A stretch of DNA of 64,000 nt from Phascolarctobacterium sp. (GCA_030540395.1 JAUNWI010000002.1:62001-126000), one strand, 5' to 3'; numbered from the stretch's first letter, positions 43,951 through 54,035 are shown. Notes: generated by a model from the sequence alone, not told the origin. Program-made: numbers and translations.

Positions 43951-44597
43951 TGGCGCGTCCCTTAACTAAAGCACAAAAGCGGGTTATCCTTGCGAAATTA
44001 GAGGAGACCTATAAGGATACGAAAACGGCGCTGAATTATAATTCACCCTTCGAGCTCTTGGTGGCGGTGATTTTGTCCGCCCAATGCACGGACGAGCGGG
44101 TGAATGTGATTACTAGCCGCATTTTTCCGCGCTTGAATACGCCGGAGAAGATGGGGGCGCTAACCCAGGAGCAAATGGAGGCGGAGATTCGGGACTGCGG
44201 GCTGTATCACGCCAAGGCCAAGAATCTTTTGGGTGCCTGCCATATGCTGGTGGAGCGCTTCAACAGTACTATCCCCAGCGACATCAAGACCTTGATGGAG
44301 CTGCCGGGGGTGGGGCAAAAGACGGCTAACGTGGTGGCCAGCATTATTTATAATGTGCCGGCTATTGCGGTGGATACCCATGTTTTTCGCGTGTCCCATC
44401 GCTTGGGCATGGCCAAGGGCGCAGACCCGCTGGCCACAGAAAAGGAGCTGCAAAAGGCTATTCCCATGGAAAAATGGAGCGATGCGCACCATTGGTTCAT
44501 TTGGCATGGGCGCAAGATTTGCAAGGCACGCAAGCCTCTGTGCAGCCAGTGCGTGCTGCTGGCAGAGTGTCCCTTTAAAGAGAAGAACTTGGAGTAG
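43950..44597 (+). CDS. nth: Endonuclease III
   Basis: 215 residues. The helix-hairpin-helix LPGVGQKTANVV contains the catalytic Lys; the catalytic Asp is in VDTHVFRVSHRLG. The 4Fe-4S loop is CKARKPLCSQCVLLAEC (C-x6-C-x2-C-x5-C). It removes oxidised pyrimidines and nicks abasic sites. Its ATG shares a base with the preceding stop, indicating translational coupling. Confidence 0.97.
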   Translation: MARPLTKAQKRVILAKLEETYKDTKTALNYNSPFELLVAVILSAQCTDERVNVITSRIFPRLNTPEKMGALTQEQMEAEIRDCGLYHAKAKNLLGACHMLVERFNSTIPSDIKTLMELPGVGQKTANVVASIIYNVPAIAVDTHVFRVSHRLGMAKGADPLATEKELQKAIPMEKWSDAHHWFIWHGRKICKARKPLCSQCVLLAECPFKEKNLE

Positions 44598-44648
44598 CGC
44601 GGCGTGCGAAGGGTTTCTTGAGCTTAAAAATTGGAGATAGTAAAGCGA

Positions 44649-44681
44649 AATCCCCCGGCCGCGAGGTCGGGGGATTGCTTT
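44649..44681 (+). terminator. Terminator after nth
   Basis: AATCCCCCGGCC/GGTCGGGGGATT stem with GCGA loop (one G-U pair), then GCTTTT. Confidence 0.82.
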
Positions 44682-44711
44682 TGGGGTTCTATAAAAACAA
44701 AATTTTACAGC

Positions 44712-44743
44712 AAAAACAAAAAAACCTGCTCCGAAGAGCAGGT
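44712..44743 (-). terminator. Terminator of rpsT
   Basis: On the minus strand ACCTGCTC/GAGCAGGT with a TTCG loop, followed by T7. Confidence 0.92.
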
Positions 44744-44775
44744 CAGTCTTGTAAAAGTCACATATACTACGTGGA

Positions 44776-45039
44776 TTAAGCCATAGCGTTAACTTTTTTT
44801 GCAAGTCTGGATTTTTTGCGAGCTGCAGCATTCTTGTGGATAATGCCTTTGCGAGCTGCTTTATCGAGCAAACCGGAAGCAACAGCCAGGGTAGCTTGAG
44901 CGTCTTCTTTAGCTGCGGTTTCAGTCAGAGCAACTACTTTACGGGAAGCATTACGAACAGCTGCTTTAACCGGAGCGTTTTTAGCGCGACGTTCTGCGTC
45001 GGTCTTTACACTGCGGATGGAAGATTTAATGTTCGGCAA
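44776..45039 (-). CDS. rpsT: 30S ribosomal protein S20
   Basis: 87 residues, Lys/Arg/Ala-rich, opening MPNIKSSIRSVKTDAERRAKN and ending AARKKSRLAKKVNAM, typical S20. It binds 16S rRNA in the body of the small subunit. Preceded by AGGAGGTG on its strand. Divergent from lepA, a frequent neighbour. Confidence 0.98.
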   Translation of the reverse strand: MPNIKSSIRSVKTDAERRAKNAPVKAAVRNASRKVVALTETAAKEDAQATLAVASGLLDKAARKGIIHKNAAARKKSRLAKKVNAMA

Positions 45040-45234
45040 CGAATTTCACCTCCTGATAATTCTTGTACTGCAATATTCTAACATATTCGCGCCGTGAGTG
45101 CAAGGGGTTTAGAAAAATATTTACCTAGATTAAGGAAAAAGCCCTTTGCGCAGGCGAGGATGGCAGGCCCAAAGGCAGGGGACTGCTTTTAGCCTGCCCT
45201 TGTTTAAGAAAAGTTGAGAATAAACGCTTTGTTG

Positions 45235-45264
45235 TTTACAGCCTTGACTGCAAGATGTTATAAT
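45235..45264 (+). promoter_or_regulatory. Promoter of lepA
   Basis: TTTACA, 18 bases, extended -10 TGT-TATAAT, 51 bases before the ATG. Confidence 0.6.
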
Positions 45265-45315
45265 AATTAGTACTGATAAAATAACTATTCTGCAAAAGGA
45301 GCTTAGAGCATTTCT

Positions 45316-47112
45316 ATGATTGAAAAAAATATCCGCAACTTTTCTATTATTGCCCATATAGATCATGGCAAATCTACGCTGGCTGACAGATTGATAGAAT
45401 ATACCGGTACACTGAGCAAAAGGGAAATGGAGGAGCAGATTTTGGACTCCATGGATTTGGAGCGTGAGCGTGGTATTACTATCAAAGCTCAGGCAGTGCG
45501 CAGCATGTACAAGGCCCGCAATGGCAAGGAATATATGCTGAACTTTATCGATACCCCCGGTCACGTGGACTTTACCTATGAGGTGTCTCGTGCTTTGGCG
45601 GCCTGCGAGGGCGCACTGCTGGTAATTGACGCTACCCAGGGCATTGAAGCCCAAACCCTGGCCAATGTGTATCTGGCCTTGGATAATGATTTGGAAATTA
45701 TCCCTGTTATCAATAAAATCGATTTGCCCAGCGCCGACCCCGAGCATGTGAAGAAGGAAATTGAGGACGTTATCGGCATTGATGCCAGCGACGCAGTGCT
45801 GTGCAGTGCCAAGACGGGCCTGGGTATTGAGGATGTGCTGGAGGCTATTGTGGAGCGCATTCCTGCTCCTTCCGGTGACGGGGAGGCTCCCTTGAAGGCC
45901 CTTGTTTTCGACTCCAAATTCGATGCCTATAAGGGCGTGGTGCTTTACATCCGCGTTATGGAAGGACGCATCAAAAAGGGCATGAAGATTCGCATGATGG
46001 CCACCGGTGCCGAGTTCGAGGTCACCGAGGTGGGCTACTTTAAGCCCGGCATTGTGAACGTGGAGGAGCTGGAGGAGGGCCAGGTAGGCTTCTTCGCTGC
46101 CAGCATCAAGAACGTGCGCGACGCTCGCGTGGGCGACACTGTTACGGACGCCAATCGTCCGGCGGAGCGCGCTTTGCCAGGCTATCGCAAGGCCACTCCC
46201 ATGGTTTACTGCGGCTTATATCCTGTAGAGAACAGCGATTACGACAATTTGCGCGACGCGCTGGAAAAGCTGCAGCTGAACGATGCTTCCCTGGTGTTCG
46301 AGCCGGAAACCTCTACTGCCTTGGGCTTTGGCTTCCGCTGCGGCTTTTTGGGATTGCTGCACATGGATGTTATCAAGGAGCGCTTGGAGCGCGAATATAA
46401 TCTGGCGCTGATTACCACTGCGCCCAACGTTATTTACGAAGTAATCCGCACCAATGGCGATGTGGAAATGGTGGATAACCCCTCCCTCTTCCCGGACCCC
46501 ACTGTGATTGACCACGTGGAGGAGCCATATGTGAACGCTACCATCATTGTGCCCAAGGATTATGTAGGCGCGGTCATGGAGCTGAGCCAGGAAAAGCGCG
46601 GCGAATATGACAATATGACCTATCTTGATGATACCCGCGTCATGATTCACTATGCATTGCCCCTGAGCGAGATTATCTATGACTATTTTGACCGTTTGAA
46701 ATCTGCTACTCGCGGCTATGCTTCCTTGGATTACGAGCTGAGCGGCTATCGATATTCCAATTTGGTGAAGGTGGATATTTTGCTCAACGGTGAGCCTGTG
46801 GACGCCTTGAGCGCCATTGTGCACAAGGAAAGTGCCCAGGTGCGCGGTCGTCAGCTGGTAGAAAAGCTGCGTAGCATTATTCCCCGCCAGATGTTTGAAA
46901 TCCCTGTGCAGGCTGCCATTGGCAACAAGGTTATTGCCCGGGAAAACGTGCGCGCTATGCGTAAGGACGTGCTGGCCAAGTGCTACGGCGGCGATATCAG
47001 CCGTAAGCGCAAGCTGCTGGAGAAGCAAAAGGAAGGCAAAAAGCGCATGAAGCAGGTGGGCAGTGTGGAGCTGCCGCAGGAAGCCTTCATGGCAATTCTC
47101 AAGATGGACTGA
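45316..47112 (+). CDS. lepA: Elongation factor 4 (LepA)
   Basis: 598 residues, full length. G domain motifs [33 protein letters not shown]; then the EF-G-like domains and the LepA-specific C-terminal domain ending [20 protein letters not shown]. LepA acts in ribosome back-translocation or 30S biogenesis. AAAGGAG site before the ATG. cdaA begins 23 bases after its stop. Confidence 0.98.
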   Translation: MIEKNIRNFSIIAHIDHGKSTLADRLIEYTGTLSKREMEEQILDSMDLERERGITIKAQAVRSMYKARNGKEYMLNFIDTPGHVDFTYEVSRALAACEGALLVIDATQGIEAQTLANVYLALDNDLEIIPVINKIDLPSADPEHVKKEIEDVIGIDASDAVLCSAKTGLGIEDVLEAIVERIPAPSGDGEAPLKALVFDSKFDAYKGVVLYIRVMEGRIKKGMKIRMMATGAEFEVTEVGYFKPGIVNVEELEEGQVGFFAASIKNVRDARVGDTVTDANRPAERALPGYRKATPMVYCGLYPVENSDYDNLRDALEKLQLNDASLVFEPETSTALGFGFRCGFLGLLHMDVIKERLEREYNLALITTAPNVIYEVIRTNGDVEMVDNPSLFPDPTVIDHVEEPYVNATIIVPKDYVGAVMELSQEKRGEYDNMTYLDDTRVMIHYALPLSEIIYDYFDRLKSATRGYASLDYELSGYRYSNLVKVDILLNGEPVDALSAIVHKESAQVRGRQLVEKLRSIIPRQMFEIPVQAAIGNKVIARENVRAMRKDVLAKCYGGDISRKRKLLEKQKEGKKRMKQVGSVELPQEAFMAILKMD

Positions 47113-47135
47113 TTTAGATAGTAGGTGAATTTATT

Positions 47136-47975
47136 ATGATAGTTCAACTGCAGGGGCTCGTTTCCACTATCGGTGTTCTTGATATTATCGATATTGTGGT
47201 GGTGGCCTATTTCCTCTATCGTTTATATTTGATGCTGAAGAACACCCGCGCTGCCACCTTGGTCAAGGGTTTGCTGGTGCTGGTGGGCTTTATGATTATT
47301 TGTCGCACCCTGAATTTGCACGTCATCAGCTGGCTTTTGGAAAAGAGTATGACCGTGATCATGGTGGCCCTGCCCGTTGTTTTCCAGCCGGAGCTGCGCC
47401 GTGCCCTGGAGCAAATCGGTCGTGGCAAGCTCTTTCGCAAGGGCAGCGAGCTGGACGAGCAGGAATTGGATGCCATGCTGGACGATGTTGCCAGCGCTAC
47501 CAAGGCCATGAGTGCCAGCAAGGTGGGCGCTTTGATGGTGTTCGAGCGTGCTACAGGTCTTGTGGAGCGTATTGAAACAGGCGTGCCCATTGATGGCGTT
47601 GTTTCCAGCGGCCTTATCCAAAATATTTTCGTGAAGGATACTCCCTTGCACGATGGTGCAGTTATCATTCGCGGCAATCGTATTGTGGCTGCCAGCTGTC
47701 TTTTGCCTTTGACGGAAAATCGCAACCTGAGCCAGGAGCTGGGTACCCGCCACCGTGCGGCAATTGGCATGTCCGAGCAATCCGATGCTATGGTTTTGGT
47801 AGTCAGCGAGGAAACAGGTGCTATTTCCATTGCCAGCAACGGCGAGCTGATGCGGTATCTGACAGTGGATGATGTGAAGGATATTTTGCATAACGCGATT
47901 ATTCAGCCCCATTCGTCCAGCAAGGATAGTTTGATGGAAAAAATCAAGGGCATATTGGGCGGTGAGAAAAAATGA
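47136..47975 (+). CDS. cdaA: Diadenylate cyclase CdaA
   Basis: 279 residues: three N-terminal membrane helices (~10-85), then a DAC domain with the two signature motifs D173-G-A (DGAVIIRGNRIVAA) and R205-H-R (GTRHRAAIGMSEQSDA). It makes c-di-AMP from ATP at the membrane, controlling potassium and osmolyte transport. It overlaps cdaR by four bases (ATGA), and glmM lies two genes on, the conserved cdaA-cdaR-glmM module in which GlmM and CdaR modulate the cyclase. Confidence 0.97.
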   Translation: MIVQLQGLVSTIGVLDIIDIVVVAYFLYRLYLMLKNTRAATLVKGLLVLVGFMIICRTLNLHVISWLLEKSMTVIMVALPVVFQPELRRALEQIGRGKLFRKGSELDEQELDAMLDDVASATKAMSASKVGALMVFERATGLVERIETGVPIDGVVSSGLIQNIFVKDTPLHDGAVIIRGNRIVAASCLLPLTENRNLSQELGTRHRAAIGMSEQSDAMVLVVSEETGAISIASNGELMRYLTVDDVKDILHNAIIQPHSSSKDSLMEKIKGILGGEKK

Positions 47976-48907
47976 AATTCTTCGAGGATTTAATACGCAA
48001 GGAAAATTTGTTTGCTCGCATTATTTGCCTGTTGGTGGCCTGCGGTTTGTGGGTTTATGTAATGACGGACCAAAACCCCATTGTGGAGCGCAATGTGGAG
48101 GTGCGGCTACAGCAAGTGAATTTGCCCTCTAATATGATGGTTTTTAATGCGCCTAAAAGTGTTATTGTGAAGGTGCGTGGCACCAGAACCAAGGTTAGCG
48201 AAAATTTGGAAAGCAAGCTGGCCGCTGTAATTAATTTGAAGCATGTGACGGAGGGTCAGCAAAACGTGCCCGTAGAGGTGGATTTTTCTGGGGGCGATGT
48301 GATTCAGGTGCTGCCCAAGGAGGTTTCCGTTTACGTTGATACAGTGAGTGAAAAGACGGTGCCCGTTATTACCCGCATCGTGGGTGGCGTTTCCAGCGAT
48401 TTGACCATTGGTCACAGTGTGATTACACCGGCGCAGGTTACTCTGCGTGGTGCAACCCATCGCATTGATAAGGTGAACAAGGTGGTTGCGCCCATCGATG
48501 TCACGGATCATTCCGGTGATTTTCAGGCTGAGAGTGAGCTGGTGGCTGTTAGCGATGATGGTTATGATATTCCCAATATGAAGATTATTCCTGAGCGGGT
48601 TATGGTGCAGGCTACCATGGTCAGCCAGATGCTGTCAGTGGATATGCCTGTAAAGCTGGTGGTGAGCGGCGAGCTGCCCAAGGGCATTACCGTGACCAAG
48701 TCGGAAATCCTGCCGGACAAGGTGCGCATTACGGCGCCTCCCTCCCTGCTGAAGGAGCTGAAGTCCATTAATACGAAGCCCGTGGATGTGTCTAAGCTGA
48801 TGGGTAGCATCGTGGTGGCAGTGGAGCTGGATTTGCCGGAGAAGGTGATTCCGGAGCTGCGCACTGTGCAGGTGCGCCTGTCCGTGGAAAGGCAAAGCAA
48901 TAAATGA
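47972..48907 (+). CDS. cdaR: CdaR/YbbR-domain regulator of CdaA
   Basis: 311 residues. One N-terminal membrane helix (~13-30) and an extracytoplasmic part made of three YbbR repeats (~35-310), with repeated segments of the type VKVRGTRTKV, VTLRGATHRIDKV and VRITAPPSLLKEL. CdaR proteins bind and regulate CdaA. Its stop overlaps the start of the FAD protein. Confidence 0.95.
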   Translation: MKFFEDLIRKENLFARIICLLVACGLWVYVMTDQNPIVERNVEVRLQQVNLPSNMMVFNAPKSVIVKVRGTRTKVSENLESKLAAVINLKHVTEGQQNVPVEVDFSGGDVIQVLPKEVSVYVDTVSEKTVPVITRIVGGVSSDLTIGHSVITPAQVTLRGATHRIDKVNKVVAPIDVTDHSGDFQAESELVAVSDDGYDIPNMKIIPERVMVQATMVSQMLSVDMPVKLVVSGELPKGITVTKSEILPDKVRITAPPSLLKELKSINTKPVDVSKLMGSIVVAVELDLPEKVIPELRTVQVRLSVERQSNK

Positions 48908-50517
48908 TGCAGTTAAAGATTAATAATGTGCGAATCAGCCTGCTGCATGAGTGTAGCTTGGAGCAGGCGGTGTGTAAAAAGCTGGGCCTGCCTGCGGGGG
49001 CTTTGGGCCAGGTAAAGCTTTTGCGCAAGGCTGTGGACGCACGTAAAAAGAATGAAATTTGCCTCAACCATCACGTGTTGGCTGAGGTGGATGTAAATAA
49101 AAGCAGTCGCTTGGGCAAGCGACTGCTGGCGGATAGAGATGTGGCCAGCTACGAAGCGCCGGCTAAGGAGGGCTTTGAGCTGGGCACGCTGCCACTGGCG
49201 GCACCGCCGGTGGTGATTGGCGCTGGCCCAGCGGGCCTGTTGGCGGCGCTCGAGCTGGCGGAATATGGCTACAAGCCCCTGCTGCTGGAGCGGGGCAAGC
49301 CCGTGGCCCAAAGGGTCACGGATGTGGACCGCTTTTGGCGCACGGGGAAGTTTGACGAAGCCAGCAATGTGCAGTTTGGCGAGGGCGGCGCCGGCACCTT
49401 TTCTGATGGCAAGCTGACTACTCGCGTCAACGACCCTGTCATGGCCGAAATTTTGCAGCTCTTTGTGGATGCCGGCGCGCCGGAAAACATCCTGTGGGAG
49501 CACAAGCCCCATGTGGGCACCGACAAGCTGCGGGCCATGGTAACAGGCTTGAGCAAGCGCATTTGTGAGCTGGGAGGCAGCATTCGCTATGAGGCTCAGG
49601 TAACGGATTTTATTATTGAGGGCAGCACTGTACGGGGCGTGGTGCTGGCAGACGGCCAGCGCATCACGGCTGGCGCCGTGGTGCTGGCCTGCGGGCACAG
49701 CGCCCGTGATACCTACGCCATGCTGGCTGCTAAGGGCATTGGCATCGTGAGCAAGCCCTTTGCTATCGGCGTGCGCATTGAGCATCCCCAAGAGCTCATC
49801 GACAAGGCCCAGTATGGCAGCTTTGCCGGCAACCATTTGCTTGGTGCAGCGGACTACGCACTGGTTTATCACACGCCGGACAAAAGCCGCACGGCCTATT
49901 CCTTTTGCATGTGTCCGGGTGGCCAGGTGGTGGCCGCCGCTTCTGAAAGCGGCGGTGTGGTTGTCAACGGCATGAGTATGTTTAAGCGTGACAGCGGCAT
50001 CGCCAACAGTGCGCTGGTGGTGAATGTGAGCGCCGAGGATTTCGGCGCGCATCCCTTGGACGGCGTGGAGTTCCAACGCAAGTACGAGCGCCTTGCCTTT
50101 GCGCTGGGCGGTGGTAATTACCACGCCCCTGCGCAAAGCTTTGGCAGCTTCCTGGCGCAGGGCACGCCGGACCTGAGGAGCCTTGTGCAAGGCTCCTACA
50201 GGCCGGGCTTGACTGCCTGCGCGCTGGACAAGGTATTGCCCGGCTATGTGACGGACACGCTGCGGCAGGGCATAGTGAGCTTTGGCAAAAAGCTCACGGG
50301 CTACGACGATGGCGGCGCGCTGCTCACCGGCGTGGAAACTAGAACATCGGCTCCGGTGCGCATTGAGCGGGACAGAGCCAGCTATGTTTCGGTGACCCAT
50401 GATTTGCTGTATCCCTGCGGCGAGGGCGCCGGCTACGCCGGCGGCATTATGAGCGCCGCCTTGGATGGCTATCATGTGGCCAGAGCGATAATGAGTAGAT
50501 TTGCACCTATAAGGTAA
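48904..50517 (+). CDS. FAD-dependent oxidoreductase (COG2509 type)
   Basis: 537 residues. Rossmann FAD-binding motif VVIGAGPAGLLAALELAEYG at ~100-120, and a second FAD contact GAVVLACGHSARDTYAML. A ~90-residue N-terminal domain precedes it (ISLLHECSLEQAVCKKLGL). FGEGGAGTFSDGKLTTR and YPCGEGAGYAGGI are family signatures. Substrate unknown. The ATG overlaps the cdaR stop (ATGA), and glmM begins 18 bases after its stop, so this enzyme is inserted in the cdaA-cdaR-glmM operon. Confidence 0.92.
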   Translation: MMQLKINNVRISLLHECSLEQAVCKKLGLPAGALGQVKLLRKAVDARKKNEICLNHHVLAEVDVNKSSRLGKRLLADRDVASYEAPAKEGFELGTLPLAAPPVVIGAGPAGLLAALELAEYGYKPLLLERGKPVAQRVTDVDRFWRTGKFDEASNVQFGEGGAGTFSDGKLTTRVNDPVMAEILQLFVDAGAPENILWEHKPHVGTDKLRAMVTGLSKRICELGGSIRYEAQVTDFIIEGSTVRGVVLADGQRITAGAVVLACGHSARDTYAMLAAKGIGIVSKPFAIGVRIEHPQELIDKAQYGSFAGNHLLGAADYALVYHTPDKSRTAYSFCMCPGGQVVAAASESGGVVVNGMSMFKRDSGIANSALVVNVSAEDFGAHPLDGVEFQRKYERLAFALGGGNYHAPAQSFGSFLAQGTPDLRSLVQGSYRPGLTACALDKVLPGYVTDTLRQGIVSFGKKLTGYDDGGALLTGVETRTSAPVRIERDRASYVSVTHDLLYPCGEGAGYAGGIMSAALDGYHVARAIMSRFAPIR

Positions 50518-50535
50518 TTTAGGGAGGTATATATA

Positions 50536-51876
50536 ATGGCAAGAATGTTTGGTACTGATGGTGTGCGTGGTGTGGCTAATGTGGAGCTCACTCCGGAGCT
50601 GGCCTTTAAACTGGGCTATGCCGCCGCAAAATATTTTAGCAGAGAGGGCCATGCGCCTAAGATTATCATTGGCCGCGACACCCGTCGCAGCGGCCAAATG
50701 CTGGAGGCGGCGCTGGCCGCAGGCATTTGCAGCGCCGGTGGCAATGCGCATTTGCTGGGCGTAATGCCCACTCCCGCCGTTTCCTTCCTCACCTCCGTGG
50801 TGAAGGCCAACGCAGGCGTGGTTATTTCCGCATCCCATAATCCCTTTGAGGATAATGGCATTAAATTCTTCTCCCAAACCGGTCACAAGCTGCCGGATAC
50901 TGTGGAGGATGAAATTGAAGCCATCGTAAAGACTCCCATTGACTACAGCAAGGCTGTTAGCGGCAGCAGCGTGGGCAGCATCATTTACGAGGAGAATCTG
51001 GCTGAGCTTTATATTAAGCATATTTTGAACACTGCCTATGCGGATTTGAAGGGTCTGAAGGTGGTTATGGACTGCTCCAATGGTGCCAACAGCCAAATCG
51101 CGCCGGTGATTTTGCGTAGCTTGGGTGCCGAGGTTATCACTATCTTTAACGAGCCCAATGGCATTAATATCAACAACGGCTGCGGCTCCACCCATTTGGA
51201 GGCACTGCAAAAGAAGGTCGTTGAGGTTGGCGCCCATGCGGGTATTGCCAACGATGGCGACGCTGACCGCTGCCTGGTGGTTGACGAAAACGGTGAGGCT
51301 TTAGATGGCGACCAAATCATGCTGATTTGTGCTCTGGAGCTGATGAAGCGCAATAAGCTCAACGACAATATGCTGGTAGTAACCGTAATGAGTAATGTGG
51401 GTCTGCATCAGGCTATGAAGTCCCACGGCGGCAAGACCTGCAAAACTGCCGTTGGCGACCGCTATGTGCTGGAAGAGATGATGAAGCACAATTATTCCAT
51501 TGGTGGCGAGCAATCCGGTCACATTATTTTCTCCGAATTTGCCAAGACTGGCGATGGTATTTTGACTGCAGTACAGCTTTTGTGTGCTATGGTGAAGAAT
51601 AACAAGCCCTTGTCCGAGCTAGGCGCTGTGATGACTAAATATCCCCAAGTACTGCTGAATGTGCGGGTAAAGGATAAAAATGGCTGGCAGGAAAGACCTG
51701 CTATTCAAGAGGTTATCAAGAAGTATCAGGATGAGCTGGGTGACAATGGCCAGATTTTGGTACGCGCCAGCGGCACCGAGCCCTTGATTCGTATTATGGC
51801 TGAGGGTCCTAATCAGGAGCGTTTGGAGCAAATTGCAAGCTTGATAGGCGATGTAGTAGTTTCTGAATTAGCATGA
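50536..51876 (+). CDS. glmM: Phosphoglucosamine mutase
   Basis: 446 residues. The phosphoserine loop is VVISASHNPFEDNGIKFF (catalytic Ser ~100); the metal loop is DGDADRC near residue 240; the sugar-binding GEQSGHII and phosphate-binding RASGTEPLIRIM follow. It converts glucosamine-6-P to glucosamine-1-P for peptidoglycan and LPS. In this operon it can also inhibit CdaA. Confidence 0.98.
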   Translation: MARMFGTDGVRGVANVELTPELAFKLGYAAAKYFSREGHAPKIIIGRDTRRSGQMLEAALAAGICSAGGNAHLLGVMPTPAVSFLTSVVKANAGVVISASHNPFEDNGIKFFSQTGHKLPDTVEDEIEAIVKTPIDYSKAVSGSSVGSIIYEENLAELYIKHILNTAYADLKGLKVVMDCSNGANSQIAPVILRSLGAEVITIFNEPNGININNGCGSTHLEALQKKVVEVGAHAGIANDGDADRCLVVDENGEALDGDQIMLICALELMKRNKLNDNMLVVTVMSNVGLHQAMKSHGGKTCKTAVGDRYVLEEMMKHNYSIGGEQSGHIIFSEFAKTGDGILTAVQLLCAMVKNNKPLSELGAVMTKYPQVLLNVRVKDKNGWQERPAIQEVIKKYQDELGDNGQILVRASGTEPLIRIMAEGPNQERLEQIASLIGDVVVSELA

Positions 51877-51920
51877 TGCTTTCTCGATTGTCATAGGTTG
51901 ATTTGTCACCATTTATTTAC

Positions 51921-51949
51921 TTGTCTTTTTGTAGATAATACTGTAAAAT
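51921..51949 (+). promoter_or_regulatory. Promoter before the glmS ribozyme
   Basis: TTGTCT, 17 bases, TAAAAT, about 85 bases before the ribozyme cleavage site. Confidence 0.5.
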
Positions 51950-52029
51950 ATAGGTAGTCACGAAGATGTGCCGCGTGGGGTTGCGCCTGCGCGGCATAAT
52001 TGTATGCCATAAATTATATGGCTGATAAA

Positions 52030-52178
52030 TGACAGAGCGCAAGTGCCGCAAGTTTTTTGTGGTAGACGAGGAATGAGGTTATCGATTAGTCAGCGGATGC
52101 CTCACGGCCGGCTGTGGGCCGCAAGCCGAAAACAAAGCCCATTGGTAACAGTGGAGAGAAAGCTTCGGTAGCAGAATA
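52030..52178 (+). ncRNA. glmS ribozyme/riboswitch
   Basis: The 329-base gap before glmS holds a glmS ribozyme. The cleavage site is A-GCGC (52036/52037), followed by the P2-type hairpin TGCCGCAA/TTGTGGTA. The conserved core then follows: GACGAGG (52065-52071), GAGGTTATCGA (52075-52085) and GCGGATGCCTC (52093-52103), which match the pseudoknotted glucosamine-6-phosphate site. Glucosamine-6-P triggers self-cleavage and lowers glmS expression. Boundaries at the 3' end are approximate. Two further small hairpins (TGCCGCG/CGCGGCA at 51967-51995; GCCATA/TATGGC at 52005-52022) lie upstream. Confidence 0.92.
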
Positions 52179-52205
52179 GCAAATACAATATAGGAGGATA
52201 CTAGT

Positions 52206-54035
52206 ATGTGTGGTATCGTTGGTTACATTGGCAGTAATCAGGCTGCTCCCTTTTTGCTGGATGGCATGAGCAAATTGGAGTATCGCGGCTATGACTCTGC
52301 CGGCATCGCAGTGATGGAAAAGGGTGCTATTCGTGTGGACAAATGCGTGGGTCGCTTGGATGCACTGCGTGAAAAATTGGCGGGCAATATGCCCGTGGGC
52401 ACCATGGGTATTGGTCACACCCGTTGGGCAACCCATGGCCGTCCGTCTGATCGCAATGCGCATCCCCATATGGATGGCAGTGGCAAATTTGTTGTTGTGC
52501 ATAACGGCATTATCGAAAATTATCTGTCTCTGAAGGAAGAATTGATTACCAAGGGACATGTGTTCCTGTCCGAAACAGACAGTGAGGTTGTGGCTCATCT
52601 GTTGGAGGATCAATATGATGGTGATTTTGAAGAGACCGTCAAAAAGGTTCTGAAGCTTATCAAGGGCTCTTACAGCTTGGTATTTATGTGCCAATATGAG
52701 CCTGACAAGATTATTTGCACAAAGAAGGATAACCCGCTGGTTATCGGTCTGGGCGAGGGCGAAAACTTTATCGCTTCCGATATTCCGGCTATTATTAATC
52801 ACACCCGCCGCACCTTTATTATGAGTGACGGCGAAATCGCCACTGTAACTGCTGAGGGCGTGTGGGTACAGGATATTAATGGTACTCCCATTAGCAAGAA
52901 GGTTTTTGAGGTTAACTGGAACGCTGAGGCTGCTGAAAAGGGCGGCTTTGAGCATTTCATGCTGAAGGAAATTTACGAACAGCCCAAGGCTATGCGCGAC
53001 ACCATGACCGGTCGTCTGAATGCTGAGAGCAAGACCATTGCCTTCCCCGAGCTGAACTGGACTCCGGAGGAAATGGGTGACATTAACAAGATTTTCATTG
53101 TGGCCTGCGGCACTGCTTATCATGCAGGTATTGTAGGCAAGTATTATTTGGAGCAGCTGGCTCGCGTTCCCGTTGAGGTGGATATTGCCAGCGAGTTCCG
53201 TTATCGCGACCCCTTGGTTGATGGCAACAGTCTGACCATCGTTATTAGCCAGAGTGGCGAAACCTCCGACACCTTGGCTGCTCTGCGCGAGGCTAAGCGT
53301 CTTGGCTCCCGCACCTTGGCAGTGACCAACGTTGTGGGCAGCTCCATTGCCCGTGATGCGGATCAGGTTGTTTATACCTATGCTGGTCCGGAAATAGCCG
53401 TTGCTTCTACTAAAGCATATACCACCCAGCTTTTGGCAATGCTGATGCTGGCTGTTTATATTGGTCGTTTGCGTGGCACCTTGGCTGAAGAAAAGGCGCA
53501 GGCCTTGGCTGCAGGTCTCACTTCCATCCCTGAGCAGATTCACAAGATGCTGGAGAATGTGGACCAAATCAAGGTTTTCGCCCGCGAGTATGGCTCCAGC
53601 GAGGATGCCTTCTTCTTGGGACGCAGCCTGGATTATGCTGTAGCCTTGGAGGGTGCGCTGAAGCTGAAGGAGATTTCTTACATTCACGCTGAGGCTTATG
53701 CAGCAGGCGAGCTAAAGCATGGCACCTTGGCTTTGATTGTGTCCGGTGTGCCGGTGATTGTTTTGGCAACGCAAATGGATGTGTATGACAAGACTGTTAG
53801 CAATTTGCAGGAGGTTAAGGCTCGCGAGGCAGTGGTTATTGCCATTGGCTTTGAGGGGGACACTTCCTTGGCGAAGTATGCGGATCATGTGATTTATATT
53901 CCGAAGACGGACAAGTATTTGGCACCGCTGCTGGCAGTATTGCCGCTGCAACTGTTGGCATACTACGCTGCGTTGACTCGTGGCTGCGATGTTGATAAGC
54001 CGCGTAACCTTGCGAAGAGTGTAACTGTTGAGTAA
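52206..54035 (+). CDS. glmS: Glutamine-fructose-6-phosphate aminotransferase
   Basis: 609 residues. The N-terminal Cys nucleophile of the glutaminase domain is in MCGIVGYIG; HNGIIENY and WATHGRPSD are further glutaminase motifs. Two SIS domains (~285-425, ~455-600) bind fructose-6-P (ISQSGETSDTLAAL). It makes glucosamine-6-P, the first step of amino-sugar synthesis, and is controlled by the ribozyme in its leader. AGGAGG precedes the ATG. An element fragment abuts its stop. Confidence 0.98.
   Translation: MCGIVGYIGSNQAAPFLLDGMSKLEYRGYDSAGIAVMEKGAIRVDKCVGRLDALREKLAGNMPVGTMGIGHTRWATHGRPSDRNAHPHMDGSGKFVVVHNGIIENYLSLKEELITKGHVFLSETDSEVVAHLLEDQYDGDFEETVKKVLKLIKGSYSLVFMCQYEPDKIICTKKDNPLVIGLGEGENFIASDIPAIINHTRRTFIMSDGEIATVTAEGVWVQDINGTPISKKVFEVNWNAEAAEKGGFEHFMLKEIYEQPKAMRDTMTGRLNAESKTIAFPELNWTPEEMGDINKIFIVACGTAYHAGIVGKYYLEQLARVPVEVDIASEFRYRDPLVDGNSLTIVISQSGETSDTLAALREAKRLGSRTLAVTNVVGSSIARDADQVVYTYAGPEIAVASTKAYTTQLLAMLMLAVYIGRLRGTLAEEKAQALAAGLTSIPEQIHKMLENVDQIKVFAREYGSSEDAFFLGRSLDYAVALEGALKLKEISYIHAEAYAAGELKHGTLALIVSGVPVIVLATQMDVYDKTVSNLQEVKAREAVVIAIGFEGDTSLAKYADHVIYIPKTDKYLAPLLAVLPLQLLAYYAALTRGCDVDKPRNLAKSVTVE

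Noticed and set aside
48913..51237. 774-codon open frame on the minus strand
   Set aside because: It lies antisense to the FAD oxidoreductase and glmM, both clear genes; the long frame comes from codon bias and it matches no family.
52086..53687. 533-codon open frame on the minus strand across glmS and its ribozyme
   Set aside because: Antisense shadow of glmS; no start signal and no recognisable domain.
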